From NCBI GenBank assembly GCA_964507245.1, contig CAZDQC010000002.1, forward strand, positions 4,717 to 68,716: a stretch of 64,000 bases of DNA. Reading direction: 5' to 3'. Every line of letters starts with the position of its first letter. Position 1 is the first letter of the stretch. This stretch comes from GCA-2731375 sp964507245 (GTDB lineage Bacteria; Pseudomonadota; Alphaproteobacteria; GCA-2731375). Position numbers and translations under genes: made by a program. This document shows positions 35,701-44,551 of the stretch, piece by piece. Under the pieces are notes generated by a model. That model saw only the letters and a list, made by a program, of their open reading frames with translations. It searched no databases and had not been told where the DNA came from.

Positions 35701-35938
35701 TATGGTATTCCAAACCAATATCGACTTTGTCGGCCGCAATATTTCGGTCGGTGCACCATCGACACAATGGTGGGTGCAACTGTCGACGGCGGTGGCCTTC
35801 GGTCTGTCATTCGCTACGGTCCTGACCCTATTCGTCACACCGTCCTTATTGGCGCTGGGTGCCCGTACATCTGCTTTCTTCGACCGCTGGAAATTGGAGC
35901 GGGAGAGGACACAGGCTGGCAAGAGAGCCTCCGCGTAG
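32780..35938 (+). CDS. RND efflux transporter permease (HAE1/AcrB-like)
   Basis: A 1052-residue inner-membrane pump with twelve membrane helices and two large periplasmic loops; the length is normal for the family. The first periplasmic half starts with the substrate-porter SMSHEGISPEDAERLLVRPMEQ. Transmembrane helix 4 carries the proton-relay region AVGMLVDGAIVVTEFADR, with one aspartate where AcrB has two (DG instead of DD), as in several RND branches. Helix 10 has ALAGVVVNNNIVLIDTYSRL. It is translationally coupled to its adaptor and probably regulated by the upstream PadR. Confidence 0.95.
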   Translation: MNTLISVAVQNSRTVLSVLVLVLIAGAFSFLTIPKESKPDINIPIVYVSMSHEGISPEDAERLLVRPMEQELRSIEGIKEMRSRAETGHASVLLEFDAGFDSDIALRDVREAIDLVKPDLPDETDEPTAHEVNVGLFPVLVITLAGDVSERTLLMIARNLQHELEMLPGVLEADIAGDREELLEVLVDPLRLESYNISHKELVSAVTRNNQLIGAGPMDTGKGRFPLKVPGLFETAKDILDLPIKVFGDGVIILGDVTTVRRTFKDADSFARINSRHGVTLEIKKRLGENVIETIDQVRRVVNSRSKDWPAGVQVNFIQDESKDIRRMLEDLQNNVLSAILLVMIVVVAALGLHTAGLVGLAIPSSFLLAILVLNSMGLTVNIVVLFALILAVGMLVDGAIVVTEFADRKLAEGLPRREAYILAAQRMAWPIIASTATTLAAFMPLVFWPGVVGEFMKFLPITLVITLTGSLMMALIFVPTLGGLIGKSGSASPKILAALAAAEDGDVRQLPGFTGAYARVLSVVIRRPLLVLLLAIVILVGVQMTYQKVGKGIEFFPAVEPEQSLIHVHARGNMSSREKDALVREVENELLPVKGIRTIYARTGGRYQGEDQAQDVIGTIFIEFSEWDKRRASAEIMAEIRERTAHLAGVWVEPREPAVGPPTGKDIQIEIRSRFPERINPVVAKIRAKLETMSGLLDVEDSRPLPGIEWQVKVDRSQAARFNADILTVGKVVQLVTHGIKVGEYRPDDADEEVEIRIRFPLEYRNLQQLDQLRVQTSHGQVPISNFVTRSPQQRSGLLRRTDGQRVIMVQASVAKGLLSDDKVKEIRNWMAMQTFDQGVDVRFKGPDHEQKEAQQFLIKAFGVALFVMAIILITQFNSFYHALLILTAVIMSTVGVMAGLIITNQAFGIVMTGIGVIALAGVVVNNNIVLIDTYSRLVKGGMEPLEAVVRTGTQRLRPVLLTTVTTIFGLLPMVFQTNIDFVGRNISVGAPSTQWWVQLSTAVAFGLSFATVLTLFVTPSLLALGARTSAFFDRWKLERERTQAGKRASA

Positions 35939-36071
35939 GCAGCGGAATAACGATACTTTCGGCTCTTGGATTGCCATGGCAACTAGTTGAGCCCACCGCC
36001 CAATCACTTTGAACTCCGGTAAAGATCCGTGCACAATATTTGTTTTAGACATTGAACTGGGAGGGTTAGCC

Positions 36072-37001
36072 ATGAATTTACAAGGTAGAGCTGGCATTGT
36101 CACTGGGGCCGGCCGGGGTATCGGACGTGAAGTTGCCTTGTTGTTAGCCAAGGAAGGCGCAAATGTAATTGTTAATGACCCGGGCGTAGGGAGAGGCGGA
36201 GAGGAAACCGACGAGCGGCCCGCTGACGAAGTAGTCGCTGCTATCGCCGAGGCCGGGGGTAACGCTATCGCTAATTTTGACTCCGTCGCGGAGTACGACA
36301 ATGCCGGGCGCATGGTGGCACAATGCGTCGATAACTTTGGCAAGATCGATTTTCTTATCAACGTTGCCGGCATGCTCCGAGAGCGCATGATCTGGAACAT
36401 GACCGAGGAGGATTTTGATCAGGTGATTCTTGTGCACCTGAAAGGCCACTGGAACATGTGCACCCACGCGGTGAAAGTGATGCGGGGCCAGCGCCATGGC
36501 CGTATCGTCAATTTTTCTTCCGACGCTTTTAAGGGATCGGTAGGGCAATGCAACTATGCTGCCGCGAAGGCTGGAATCATCGGTCTGACCCGGACCATCG
36601 CGCGGGAGGCAGGGCGTTATGGAATTACCGCCAATGCTATGTGCCCACTGGCGGCAACACGTATGACTGTCAACGATGCCGTGATTGCAGGCTGGAAACG
36701 GCGCTTAGAAGCGGGATTGCTGACGCAAGCGCAATACGAAAACCGGATGGCCATGCCTGGCCCAGAATTTGTCGCGCCAATGGTCGCCTATCTATGTACC
36801 GACGAAAGCCGAGACGTGAACGGCCAGCTGTTCCATGCTGAACGCTCAAAAATTCATACTTATTATTTTGGCGAAGAGGCCCGCGCAATATACAAACACA
36901 CCGATGGCGGTATGTTTAGTGTTGGGGAGTTAATTGAAACGGTGCCTGCTTCGTTGATGGAAGGTATTCCTAATATTGCTCCAGCGGAGGATGCAAATTA
37001 G
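36072..37001 (+). CDS. SDR-family oxidoreductase (3-hydroxyacyl-type)
   Basis: A 309-residue SDR. The TGxxxGIG motif (VTGAGRGIGREVA) opens the domain, with the long insertion NDPGVGRGGEETDERPADEVVA typical of the hydroxyacyl-CoA dehydrogenase-like group. NVAGM, the catalytic Ser in FSSDAFKG, and YAAAK follow. The C-terminal 60 residues form an extension beyond classical SDRs. GGGAGG precedes ATG 36072 by seven bases, so the earlier in-frame codon at 36009 is rejected. It lies 130 bases after the RND pump and is not clearly part of that operon. Substrate unknown. Confidence 0.92.
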   Translation: MNLQGRAGIVTGAGRGIGREVALLLAKEGANVIVNDPGVGRGGEETDERPADEVVAAIAEAGGNAIANFDSVAEYDNAGRMVAQCVDNFGKIDFLINVAGMLRERMIWNMTEEDFDQVILVHLKGHWNMCTHAVKVMRGQRHGRIVNFSSDAFKGSVGQCNYAAAKAGIIGLTRTIAREAGRYGITANAMCPLAATRMTVNDAVIAGWKRRLEAGLLTQAQYENRMAMPGPEFVAPMVAYLCTDESRDVNGQLFHAERSKIHTYYFGEEARAIYKHTDGGMFSVGELIETVPASLMEGIPNIAPAEDAN

Positions 37002-37135
37002 CCGATTGAATTAATTTCAATGTTGAGGAGATTTTTGCTGCCGGCGCGGTTTTGCACGGTTGTGGCAAGCACAATTGTGATGTTCCGCTATTATTCCGAT
37101 GATGGGAATGGGAAATGAGGCATCAGGAAAGGCTG

Positions 37136-38002
37136 TTACCGATCCGAATGAAACCCAAGCCAGGCATTCACCATTATCGCCCCAAGGACCAGACTGCCAC
37201 CGATCAAGGTTTGCATTGGTGGTTGTTCGCTCAGTACATACCACACCCACAAGGGTCCCAATACTGTTTCCAGCAGCATAATCAGACTGACCTCGGCCGC
37301 CGAAATAAGTTTCGGGCCATAGGTGATTAAGCCCATCGCGACGGGTAAAATCAAACCACCATTCAGCGCAAGAATAGCAAAATCAGTACTGGTGGGTGTG
37401 GTTGGTCCGGCCCCCATGAAAAAGGCAAATGCGCCTGCCAAAAAAGACCCTAACCCGATGGCTGCAAGGGAGTTTATCCGGCGGTTCTGATTGATCGCGA
37501 CAAGGGCCGCCGCCATGAATAGTGCGACCAGCACCGCCATTGCGTCGCCAAAAAAGCCGCCACTGCCGATACGGCCCCAAAACACCATAACGATACCTGC
37601 AATGGCCAGCAGAATGGTCAACCAAGTTCGCAGCGGCAAAATTTGGCGCATCAGAACGATCGCCATGATTGCCGCCATGAAAGGCATTGCGGCCAGAATA
37701 ACAAGGGTATTGGCAACCATTGTGTGGGTGATAGAAATTACAAAACATATGTTGCTACCCGTGAACAGCAGGGCGCAGAACAAACCATCTTTGAAAAGAT
37801 CACGTAGGGCATACAGTGGGTTGCGCTGTTCGATCCAGGCATTGATGGCGAATAAGCTGGCAGTCATAAACAAACTGCGCCAGAACAAGGTTGTCCAAAG
37901 ATCAGCCTCAATAAGGCGCAACATCAGGGCGTCCGGCGTCAGGACTAAAACACCGAAAATAGTCATTAGCAGACCGCGTTGATGGGAATTCAGTTGGCTC
38001 AT
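37136..38002 (-). CDS. DMT-superfamily (EamA) transporter
   Basis: A 288-residue carrier with about ten hydrophobic segments in two EamA repeats (first from SQLNSHQRGLLMTIFG, second from LAAIGLGSFLAGAFAFFMG). The start is taken at ATG 38002; a TTG four codons upstream is also open. It is divergent from the 2-hydroxyacid dehydrogenase gene, with about 150 bases between that should carry both promoters. The substrate is unknown; it is only distantly similar to the other DMT carrier at 1262. Confidence 0.85.
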   Translation of the reverse strand: MSQLNSHQRGLLMTIFGVLVLTPDALMLRLIEADLWTTLFWRSLFMTASLFAINAWIEQRNPLYALRDLFKDGLFCALLFTGSNICFVISITHTMVANTLVILAAMPFMAAIMAIVLMRQILPLRTWLTILLAIAGIVMVFWGRIGSGGFFGDAMAVLVALFMAAALVAINQNRRINSLAAIGLGSFLAGAFAFFMGAGPTTPTSTDFAILALNGGLILPVAMGLITYGPKLISAAEVSLIMLLETVLGPLWVWYVLSEQPPMQTLIGGSLVLGAIMVNAWLGFHSDR

Positions 38003-38155
38003 GTTGGGTGTCAATCAGCGGTGGCCGGTTCCTGGACTTGTTGATCCTTGTGCCTTCCGTCAAACTGAGCGGTGGCGACTATTTTTTGAATTTGGAAAGG
38101 TTCCTAGCATGTCCAAGAAGTCTTTGCCCGTTTGTTTACAGGGGAGTGCTCCGAC

Positions 38156-39100
38156 GTGATCGAGCTGTTGCAGGTGACAGCTCTACCGCCGTTCTTGGTC
38201 GAGCGCTTGGAAAAAGAATTCCTCCTTCATGACTACTTAAACGCGGCAGATCCCGACGATCTTGTGGACGATGTGAGTCCGCGAATTCGAGGTATTGTGG
38301 CAGGCGGCATGAAAGGGGCCAATGCTGACCTGATCAACCGCCTGAAAAATTTGGAAATCATTGCGTCCTTTAGCGTTGGTTACGACGCTACAGACGTGGT
38401 GGCGGCCCAGACCCGCGGCGTGATTGTCACTCATACGCCGGAAGTTTTGACAGGCGATGTGGCTGATTTGGCCATGACCTTCATCCTTATGGTGCCGCGC
38501 CGCATCGGCGAGGCGGAGCGCTTTTTGCGTAACGGGCAATGGCTTGACGGGCGGATGGACCTTGGCACTACAGTTCGTGGTAAGCGGCTGGGCATCCTGG
38601 GCCTAGGCCGGATTGGCAAGGCGGTCGCCCGGAGGGCAGAAGTCTTTGGCTTGAGTATCTCCTATCACGATATCAAGCCCATGGGTGATCTGGTCTATCG
38701 GTCATATCCAACAGCTTTGGATTTAGCGCTTGCAAGCGATATTCTGTTGGTTGCTTGCGAAGGTGGCACGGCAACCCACGGCCTAGTTGATGTTGATGTT
38801 CTGGAAGCCCTGGGCCCGGATGGATATCTGATTAACGCAGCTCGGGGCACTATTGTTGATCAGCAGGCCCTGATCACTGCCCTAAAGACTGGGATAATTG
38901 CAGGCGCCGCCCTGGATGTCTTTGACGGTGAGCCGGAAGTGCCAGCAGAACTGATGTGCATGGAAAATCTGGTTCTGACTCCACACATCGCCAGTTCAAC
39001 GCGTGAGACACGCCGTGCCATGGCTGATCTTGTTTACGATAATTTACGAGCCCACTTCGATGGCAAACCGGTTCTGACGCCTGTGCCGCTCCTGGCCTAA
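38156..39100 (+). CDS. D-isomer-specific 2-hydroxyacid dehydrogenase
   Basis: A 314-residue NAD(P)-dependent dehydrogenase of the glyoxylate/hydroxypyruvate reductase type. The nucleotide-binding GILGLGRIGKAVARR lies near residue 141, and the catalytic triad is Arg in INAARGTIVD, Glu in DGEPEVP and His in LTPHIASST. The start is GTG 38156 with GGGAG nine bases upstream. It is followed 77 bases later by a TauD dioxygenase. Likely role: interconversion of 2-keto and 2-hydroxy acids released by the neighbouring catabolic enzymes (inference). Confidence 0.93.
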   Translation: MIELLQVTALPPFLVERLEKEFLLHDYLNAADPDDLVDDVSPRIRGIVAGGMKGANADLINRLKNLEIIASFSVGYDATDVVAAQTRGVIVTHTPEVLTGDVADLAMTFILMVPRRIGEAERFLRNGQWLDGRMDLGTTVRGKRLGILGLGRIGKAVARRAEVFGLSISYHDIKPMGDLVYRSYPTALDLALASDILLVACEGGTATHGLVDVDVLEALGPDGYLINAARGTIVDQQALITALKTGIIAGAALDVFDGEPEVPAELMCMENLVLTPHIASSTRETRRAMADLVYDNLRAHFDGKPVLTPVPLLA

Positions 39101-39177
39101 CGTTATTCGTCTGATAGATTTTGGTGGGACCTTGATATAGGATTATGGCTAACAAATAGATGTTCAAGGAGGAGTGG

Positions 39178-40041
39178 ATGCCTTCAAAACCATTTCACGT
39201 AGAGCCATTGGACGCCACATTTGGTGCAAAGATTACCGACCTTAAACTCGCGGAGCTGGACGAACAGGCGTTTGCAGAACTTTACGAGACGTGGCTGGAA
39301 TATGCGTTGTTGGTTTTTCCGGCTCAACATCTATCCAATGATGAGCAAGTTGCCTTTGCTAAACGCTTCGGAGAATTGGAGTTTGAACTGACGGCATTGA
39401 CCAATGTCAGGGAAGACGGCAGCATCCGTACCAGCGACAATGACGACATGGTTAAGATTTTAAAGGGCAACATGGGCTGGCACACTGACAGCACATATAT
39501 GCCGGTGCAGGCCAAAGGCGCTGTCTTCACTGCACACGTGGTGCCGTCAAAGGGAGGAGAGACCGGCTGGGCTGACATGCGCGCTGGCTACCGTGATCTC
39601 GACATGGCTATGAAGGAGAAAATAGCCGATCTGTCTGCTTATCATTCCCTCTATTACAGCCAAAAGAAGTTTGGCAAAATGAAGGATAAGGAAGATAGTG
39701 AATATTTTGGTTATGGCCTTCATGGCCAAGATCCACCTCTGCGGCCCTTGGTCAAAGTGCACCCGGAAACGGGCGTCACGGCTATGACTATAGGGCGCCA
39801 CGCCTATGGCATACCGGGACTGAGCGAAGAAGAGTCAGAAGAATTGTTGCGGGATCTGGTAGATTTCGCTTGTCAGGAACCGCGCGTTTATCAACATAGC
39901 TGGCATCCAGGCGATTTGGTTGTCTGGGACAACCGCTGCTTGATGCACCGAGGTTATCCGTGGGACATGATGGAGCCACGAGTGATGTACCACGCTCGCA
40001 TTGCCGGCGATCTGAAGACGGAATTTGCTGCCCACGCTTGA
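39178..40041 (+). CDS. TauD/TfdA-family Fe(II)/2-oxoglutarate dioxygenase
   Basis: A 287-residue dioxygenase. The iron triad is His/Asp in GWHTDSTYMP (about 101) and the distal His in DNRCLMHRGYPWD, with the 2-oxoglutarate arginine nearby (RVMYHARIAGD). The central KVHPETGVTAMTIGRHA stretch matches TfdA-type proteins. AAGGAGG five bases before ATG 39178 selects this start over the upstream ATG. It follows the 2-hydroxyacid dehydrogenase on the same strand, so a product acid could pass between them. Confidence 0.92.
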   Translation: MPSKPFHVEPLDATFGAKITDLKLAELDEQAFAELYETWLEYALLVFPAQHLSNDEQVAFAKRFGELEFELTALTNVREDGSIRTSDNDDMVKILKGNMGWHTDSTYMPVQAKGAVFTAHVVPSKGGETGWADMRAGYRDLDMAMKEKIADLSAYHSLYYSQKKFGKMKDKEDSEYFGYGLHGQDPPLRPLVKVHPETGVTAMTIGRHAYGIPGLSEEESEELLRDLVDFACQEPRVYQHSWHPGDLVVWDNRCLMHRGYPWDMMEPRVMYHARIAGDLKTEFAAHA

Positions 40042-40172
40042 CTTAAATTGTGTTAACGGGACATCCTGGTTTACTTGGCCAATAACGGCGTCCAAGCTGC
40101 TATTTGGAAGAAGGCCATGGGTTGTCTGTTCGGTATTTTCCGCGGCGGACCTAAATTGCAGCAATAGCCTTC

Positions 40173-41342
40173 CTAAATTGCTAGGTCCTTCAAGTTGTAG
40201 TCGCGGATGACCCGGTCAAAGATTTCATCGGTCAACTGAAATTTGTCCTCAAGTCCAGTGAAGGGTTGATAGTGAAACGGGGTTTCATCTGGGTGATGCG
40301 CCGTACGGGCGTTGATGGCAACGGCAATTACGGCGGACCGCTCAAATACCCGTTTCTCGTCATAGAGATCATCCGCGTTCACACTTAGTGCACCCGTTTG
40401 GCCCAGTACTGACGACCGACGGTGAAATCCAAAGGTCAAGGAAATCCGCAGATCCGCTGTGGTGTTGGCAAAGGACCCGTGTAGGCACTGGCGGTTGACA
40501 ATAGTTACGTCGCCGGCTGCACAAGTCAGGGGTATGGCTCCAGGCAGCATATCGCTACCGTCATTGTCCTTAACCCGATGCTTGATATCAATGCGGCCCA
40601 GTTTGTGGGTGCCGGGGACAACCCACAGACAATTGCCGGACGTGCTAGGATACAGCTGGATTTGAAAATTAAATCCGTGGATGCCCTCTTCCCAACGGGG
40701 ATTATCCCAGTGGGTTACGCCGTCCTGGTGCCAGGCTACGGAACCACCTAGGCCAGGCTGCTTGACGAAAATCGCGTCGTTGAATGGTACGAAATCGTCA
40801 CCGTTAATGGCAGCGGCAATAGCCAACAGTTGTGGATGGCCGTATAGCCGCAGCCCAGATGGCATGTTCTGGCACATATTACGCATGAGGTAGAGTACAT
40901 CTGCCGGTGCATCATCGGCTGCCTTAGGTTGAGTCATCTGGCTGGGGTGCCGACCGCCGAGAAGATCCGTACCGCCCCAGGGGTCGGATAGTGGCTTGAT
41001 GAAAGTATACGGCATGTACGTCTGATCTAGCCCCATGGCGGGGCGACCTTCGGCATCCACCTTCGCTTCACGATTGATCGGTGCACGAGCGATCATATTG
41101 TTGGCATCGATCCGCAACTCCGTTAACTCGTCGGGTTTGATCACATCCTCGATGACATAAAATCCTTTTTCCCAATATGCCGTGAGAATATCGGGATGGA
41201 TGTTACCGTCCTGGCAAAACTTTAGAGGCCCGCGATTGCCTACCTCTTTCGCGAGGCGCTCCCCTTCTGCACGATATGCCATCATGGAGGTGGCGTGTTC
41301 TTCCCGAGTAGGGCGGTGCGATGGAGAAGACAAATTGTTCAT
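40173..41342 (-). CDS. Phytanoyl-CoA dioxygenase (PhyH)-family protein
   Basis: A 389-residue Fe(II)/2-oxoglutarate oxygenase of the PhyH family. The metal-binding HxD is in AWHQDGVTHWD, and the distal His and arginine are in RQCLHGSFANTTADLRISL. The conserved NDAIFVKQPGLGG and LWVVPGTHKLG strands are present. The start is uncertain: ATG 41342 is chosen, but the frame is open to a TTG at 41414, two bases downstream of the CMD stop, and neither has a strong site. It ends the operon MFS, SDR, CMD, PhyH. Substrate unknown. Confidence 0.88.
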   Translation of the reverse strand: MNNLSSPSHRPTREEHATSMMAYRAEGERLAKEVGNRGPLKFCQDGNIHPDILTAYWEKGFYVIEDVIKPDELTELRIDANNMIARAPINREAKVDAEGRPAMGLDQTYMPYTFIKPLSDPWGGTDLLGGRHPSQMTQPKAADDAPADVLYLMRNMCQNMPSGLRLYGHPQLLAIAAAINGDDFVPFNDAIFVKQPGLGGSVAWHQDGVTHWDNPRWEEGIHGFNFQIQLYPSTSGNCLWVVPGTHKLGRIDIKHRVKDNDGSDMLPGAIPLTCAAGDVTIVNRQCLHGSFANTTADLRISLTFGFHRRSSVLGQTGALSVNADDLYDEKRVFERSAVIAVAINARTAHHPDETPFHYQPFTGLEDKFQLTDEIFDRVIRDYNLKDLAI

Positions 41343-41415
41343 GTCATGGATCCAGGTTTCGTGACGGTATTTTTTGATGAGGCTAATACTCTCGGATGAA
41401 TTGTCACAAGCCAAC

Positions 41416-41961
41416 TCAAGGCAGGGGAAATTCCTCTAGATAGGAGGTGTAACAGTCCTCTACGTCAATTTCCAGGCTGCCCAGCAGGCGAACAACGGCG
41501 TTATAGAAGGCGATGACGATGGTCAGGTCGACCAGCAGCTCCTCGTTTAGATGCGTTTTCAATTTGGCGAAGGTAGCTTCTGAGATCTTGCCCTCCTCCG
41601 TCATTTCCCGTGCCGCCCGCAGCACCGCTCGATCCAGTTGCGGTAATCCGCTGTTGCGGCCTTTGGTCTCGGTGATCATGGCGTGGATGTCATCATCGGT
41701 AACCCCGAAATCTCGGCCGATCTTTATGTGATGGCTGTATTCGTACTCACTGCGAGCCAGGTAGCCAACTTGCAGGATGGCCAGTTCGCGCAGACGTGGG
41801 TCCAGTTTTGAACCAAATCGAATATATTGTCCTATATTGCCGAAGTTGCGAGCGCCGCCGGGACTGTGCACCAGGGCGCGGTGCAAATTTATGTTCCGTT
41901 TTAAGAGGTCTTTGTCTTCATCCTCAAGATCGTCCAAGTCGAGATAGGAAATACGCGCCAT
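41416..41961 (-). CDS. Carboxymuconolactone decarboxylase (CMD)-family protein
   Basis: A 181-residue all-helical protein of the AhpD/CMD superfamily. The family helix LRELAILQVGYLARSEYEYSHH is clear; the CxxC of true AhpD peroxidases is absent (EYEYSHH), which points to a CMD-like hydrolase or decarboxylase rather than a redox protein. GGAGG lies six bases before ATG 41961, so the longer frame overlapping the upstream SDR is rejected. It lies 16 bases after the SDR and directly before the PhyH gene in one operon. Confidence 0.88.
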   Translation of the reverse strand: MARISYLDLDDLEDEDKDLLKRNINLHRALVHSPGGARNFGNIGQYIRFGSKLDPRLRELAILQVGYLARSEYEYSHHIKIGRDFGVTDDDIHAMITETKGRNSGLPQLDRAVLRAAREMTEEGKISEATFAKLKTHLNEELLVDLTIVIAFYNAVVRLLGSLEIDVEDCYTSYLEEFPLP

Positions 41962-41977
41962 GGGATGCCTCCAGTTC

Positions 41978-42793
41978 TCAGGCGTTGGGGTCGCGGGCTG
42001 GGCCGGAGATGGTAATGCCGCCATCCACGACCAAGGTCTGGCCGGTGATATATCGTGCCCGGGCGGAACATAGAAAGACCACCGCGTTACCTATATCCCA
42101 GCCGCTGCCCTCAATGCCCAGTGGCGAGGCCTTGCGCCGGCCTTCGCGGGCTGTTTCCGACATGCCCCGGCTGTAGACCATGGGCGTGTAGACGGGACCA
42201 GGTGCGATGCAATTGGCTCGCACTCCATCGGCGGCGTGGTCCATGGCCATGGCCCGGGTCAAGGCAATTACCGCGCCCTTCGAGGCGGAATAGGCGGTCA
42301 GCCCCCGTGGTCGTAGGGCAGAGATGGAGGAGACATTGACTATGGCACCGCCGTCGCCACCATCTATCATAGCGGGAATGGCATACTTCGCGGCCAGGAA
42401 CATGGATTGTACGTTGATGCGCATGACTCGGTCCCAGTTCTCCATGGTCTCCTCCACCACCGATCCCTGGCTGCCAATACCCACATTGTTATCCAGAACA
42501 TCTACGCGGCCATAGGCCTCCATGGCCTTGTCAACCATAGCCTCGCAGTCAGCTTCTCTGGTGGTTTCTGCTTGGTGTGCAAAGGCCTCACCGCCTTCTG
42601 CCTCGATCATTTTGACAGTTTCAGTTGCCCGCCCCAGATCTCGATCCACGCACAAGATCCTGGCGCCGGCCTTGGCCAAAAGGACGGCAGCGGCGCGGCC
42701 GTTGCCGATACCCCCTTCCGCTGCGCCCGCGCCTGAGACAATAGCAACCTTACCGTCCAGTTGGTCATCATTAGGAGCGAAAATTTTCGCCAT
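41978..42793 (-). CDS. SDR-family NAD(P)-dependent oxidoreductase
   Basis: A 271-residue classical SDR. The expanded cofactor loop VSGAGAAEGGIGNGRA resembles that of the SDR at 30015. It also has DNNVGIG, the catalytic Ser in SSISALRPRG, the YxxxK in YSASK and the C-terminal ITGQTLVVDGG. It lies between an MFS carrier upstream and a CMD protein downstream, all on the minus strand with short spacers, implying oxidation or reduction of a compound imported by the carrier. Confidence 0.93.
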   Translation of the reverse strand: MAKIFAPNDDQLDGKVAIVSGAGAAEGGIGNGRAAAVLLAKAGARILCVDRDLGRATETVKMIEAEGGEAFAHQAETTREADCEAMVDKAMEAYGRVDVLDNNVGIGSQGSVVEETMENWDRVMRINVQSMFLAAKYAIPAMIDGGDGGAIVNVSSISALRPRGLTAYSASKGAVIALTRAMAMDHAADGVRANCIAPGPVYTPMVYSRGMSETAREGRRKASPLGIEGSGWDIGNAVVFLCSARARYITGQTLVVDGGITISGPARDPNA

Positions 42794-42812
42794 GCGTTTC
42801 CTCCATCTCTTT

Positions 42813-44024
42813 TTATTTTGCCGTAATCGGTCTTAGTGGGCTCCCACTCAGGCGATAGGAAAGTATCACAATCAGATTGCCGCAACCCATGAACGTGGCA
42901 AAAGCGAAGGACCATGTATAGTCGCCACTGATATCGAACAATGCCCCGCCCATATAGCTGCCCAGACCCATGCCGATCCAGGCGAACAGGTTAACGATGG
43001 CCCAGCAACGGGCGGCGACCTTCTCTGGAACCATGAAGTTGACGCAAATAATCATGGACGACATGACCCCGGAAAAGAAAAATCCGAACACCGCCGCGAG
43101 AATATAAATAGCGGCTAAGGATTGCATGTGAGGGAACCAGGCCACTAGGCAAGTCTGCCCCAGGGACATGCATGCATACGTTTGTAGCGGTCCTATCATG
43201 TCGCACAGTTTACCGGAACAGAGCCGACCCATGGCACCCGCTACCATGATTGTAGTCAGTACGGATGCAGCTATTTCTGGCGTGAAGCCAGTATCGGACA
43301 GGGCCGGGACAACGTGCACGGTAGCTACGGACATACAGGAACAACAAAAAATCGTAGCGACGGAGAGCCAGATCACTGTGCTCTTAGCTGATCCAAGGGC
43401 CCAGGCCCCGCCAGCATCCGCACCGTCTTTGATAGCGGCAATGCGCGCCCGCTTCATTGGTGGATCCCGGGTCAGCGTTGCGACGGCCATACCCAACAGT
43501 AAATATACCAAACCCAGGATCAGATAGGCGGTTTGCCAATCAAATGCTGAGATCAGCAAGCTAGCGCAAAAAGGTACAGCCGCTTGACCGAAGGCGCTGC
43601 CGGCCAGACCGACACCCAGGGCCAGGCCCTTATTGTGGGTAAACCACTGCCCAATATTAGCCCAAACCGTGCAGGCAATGGCGGCATGGCCGAAGGCGCC
43701 GAAAAGAAAATAGGCCAAGTAAAATTGCCAGATCGCCGAGATTTGGCTGAGCAGTAACAGACCAGTAGCTAAGGCCGTTGCGCCCATAAACATAAATCGC
43801 CGGGTCGGTTTGCGGTCGGCAAAATAACCCAAGGGAATTCCAAATGCTGCCGCGGAAAATGCGGCGATGGTGTATCCGGCGGCCGTCGCGCCCCGTGACC
43901 AGCCAAACTCCGCGATTAACGGCTTCAGGAAAACACCAACGGAGGCCAGACCGCCAAAACTCATAGCAGACAAGGTGAACCCTACAAACACCATGACCCA
44001 ACCGCGGTAGCTGTCCGACTTCAT
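42813..44024 (-). CDS. MFS transporter
   Basis: A 403-residue carrier with twelve predicted membrane helices. Helix 1 begins SYRGWVMVFVGFTLSA, and the loop between helices 2 and 3 is GYFADRKPTRRFM, a variant of the classical G-x3-D-x-G-R-R. The layout matches monocarboxylate/oxalate-formate-type MFS carriers. ATG 44024 is preceded by GGGGAAG nine bases upstream. It starts the operon with SDR, CMD and PhyH, and is likely the importer of the compound that those enzymes degrade. Confidence 0.88.
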   Translation of the reverse strand: MKSDSYRGWVMVFVGFTLSAMSFGGLASVGVFLKPLIAEFGWSRGATAAGYTIAAFSAAAFGIPLGYFADRKPTRRFMFMGATALATGLLLLSQISAIWQFYLAYFLFGAFGHAAIACTVWANIGQWFTHNKGLALGVGLAGSAFGQAAVPFCASLLISAFDWQTAYLILGLVYLLLGMAVATLTRDPPMKRARIAAIKDGADAGGAWALGSAKSTVIWLSVATIFCCSCMSVATVHVVPALSDTGFTPEIAASVLTTIMVAGAMGRLCSGKLCDMIGPLQTYACMSLGQTCLVAWFPHMQSLAAIYILAAVFGFFFSGVMSSMIICVNFMVPEKVAARCWAIVNLFAWIGMGLGSYMGGALFDISGDYTWSFAFATFMGCGNLIVILSYRLSGSPLRPITAK

Positions 44025-44551
44025 ACTCGTCACTTCCCCAACCAAATGGTGCCGTGAGTCTAGCAGGCTCCGCCATGCTTGCCATCCATTGTCGGTCGGG
44101 GTAATCGCAGGTCAATAATCTCACCAACACTGGAGGCCACATATGCCGCTATCCCAAGCCATGGAACGAGGACAAATTCGCAACCGCGCGATTTAGATAA
44201 CTGCCTATCAGCGCGCTGTCGGCGTAGTGGATGCGGAAGGTCATAATTCGGATATCAAGCCGTATTAGCCACGTCCGATTTGACCTATAACCTGGAAACC
44301 ATCAAACTCAATTCTCCCCAGAATTTTATGCGCCGGCGAGGCAGCAGATTGGAAATTGTCCAGGGTGTAGTCTATCTGGATCGACCTACGGAGCAATTTG
44401 TCGAGTGTTTGGTCTTGATCATGAATGCCAGCGGCAACATCTGACGCGATTATTGGCTCCTGATGCAAAACCGGATCATTTCTGGGTCGATTACGGCGTT
44501 GAATAGCATTACCTTGAGGACGAACGTCCAATCAGAATAGGGAACGGCGAC
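44025..44551. other. Spacer with coding-like fragments, probably a decayed gene (527 bases)
   Basis: After an ideal site (GGAGG, six bases before ATG 44143) the frame runs 17 codons to TAG at 44194-44196. After that, different plus-strand frames read like protein for stretches: 44278-44444 ends MNASGNI at TGA, and the stretch near 44451-44551 contains DHFWVDYGVE then HYLEDERPIRIGNGDM, broken by TAG 44503-44505. No single frame spans it and no family is recognised. I read it as a relic with stops and frameshifts, but antisense or chance coding remains possible. The left end holds the MFS operon promoter. Confidence 0.3.

Noticed and set aside
35846..36400. 184-codon minus-strand ORF across the pump/SDR junction
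   Set aside because: It is antisense to the ends of two well-supported genes; Ser/Pro-rich composition is typical of shadow frames.
41416..41961. CMD-family protein as an AhpD-like (or Sec-containing) peroxidase
   Set aside because: The CxxC/UxxC site is absent (EYEYSHH at that position) and there is no in-frame TGA.
44265..44531. 88-codon minus-strand ORF in the spacer before the SDR
   Set aside because: The plus strand looks more coding-like here; the minus ORF has no ribosome binding site or family.
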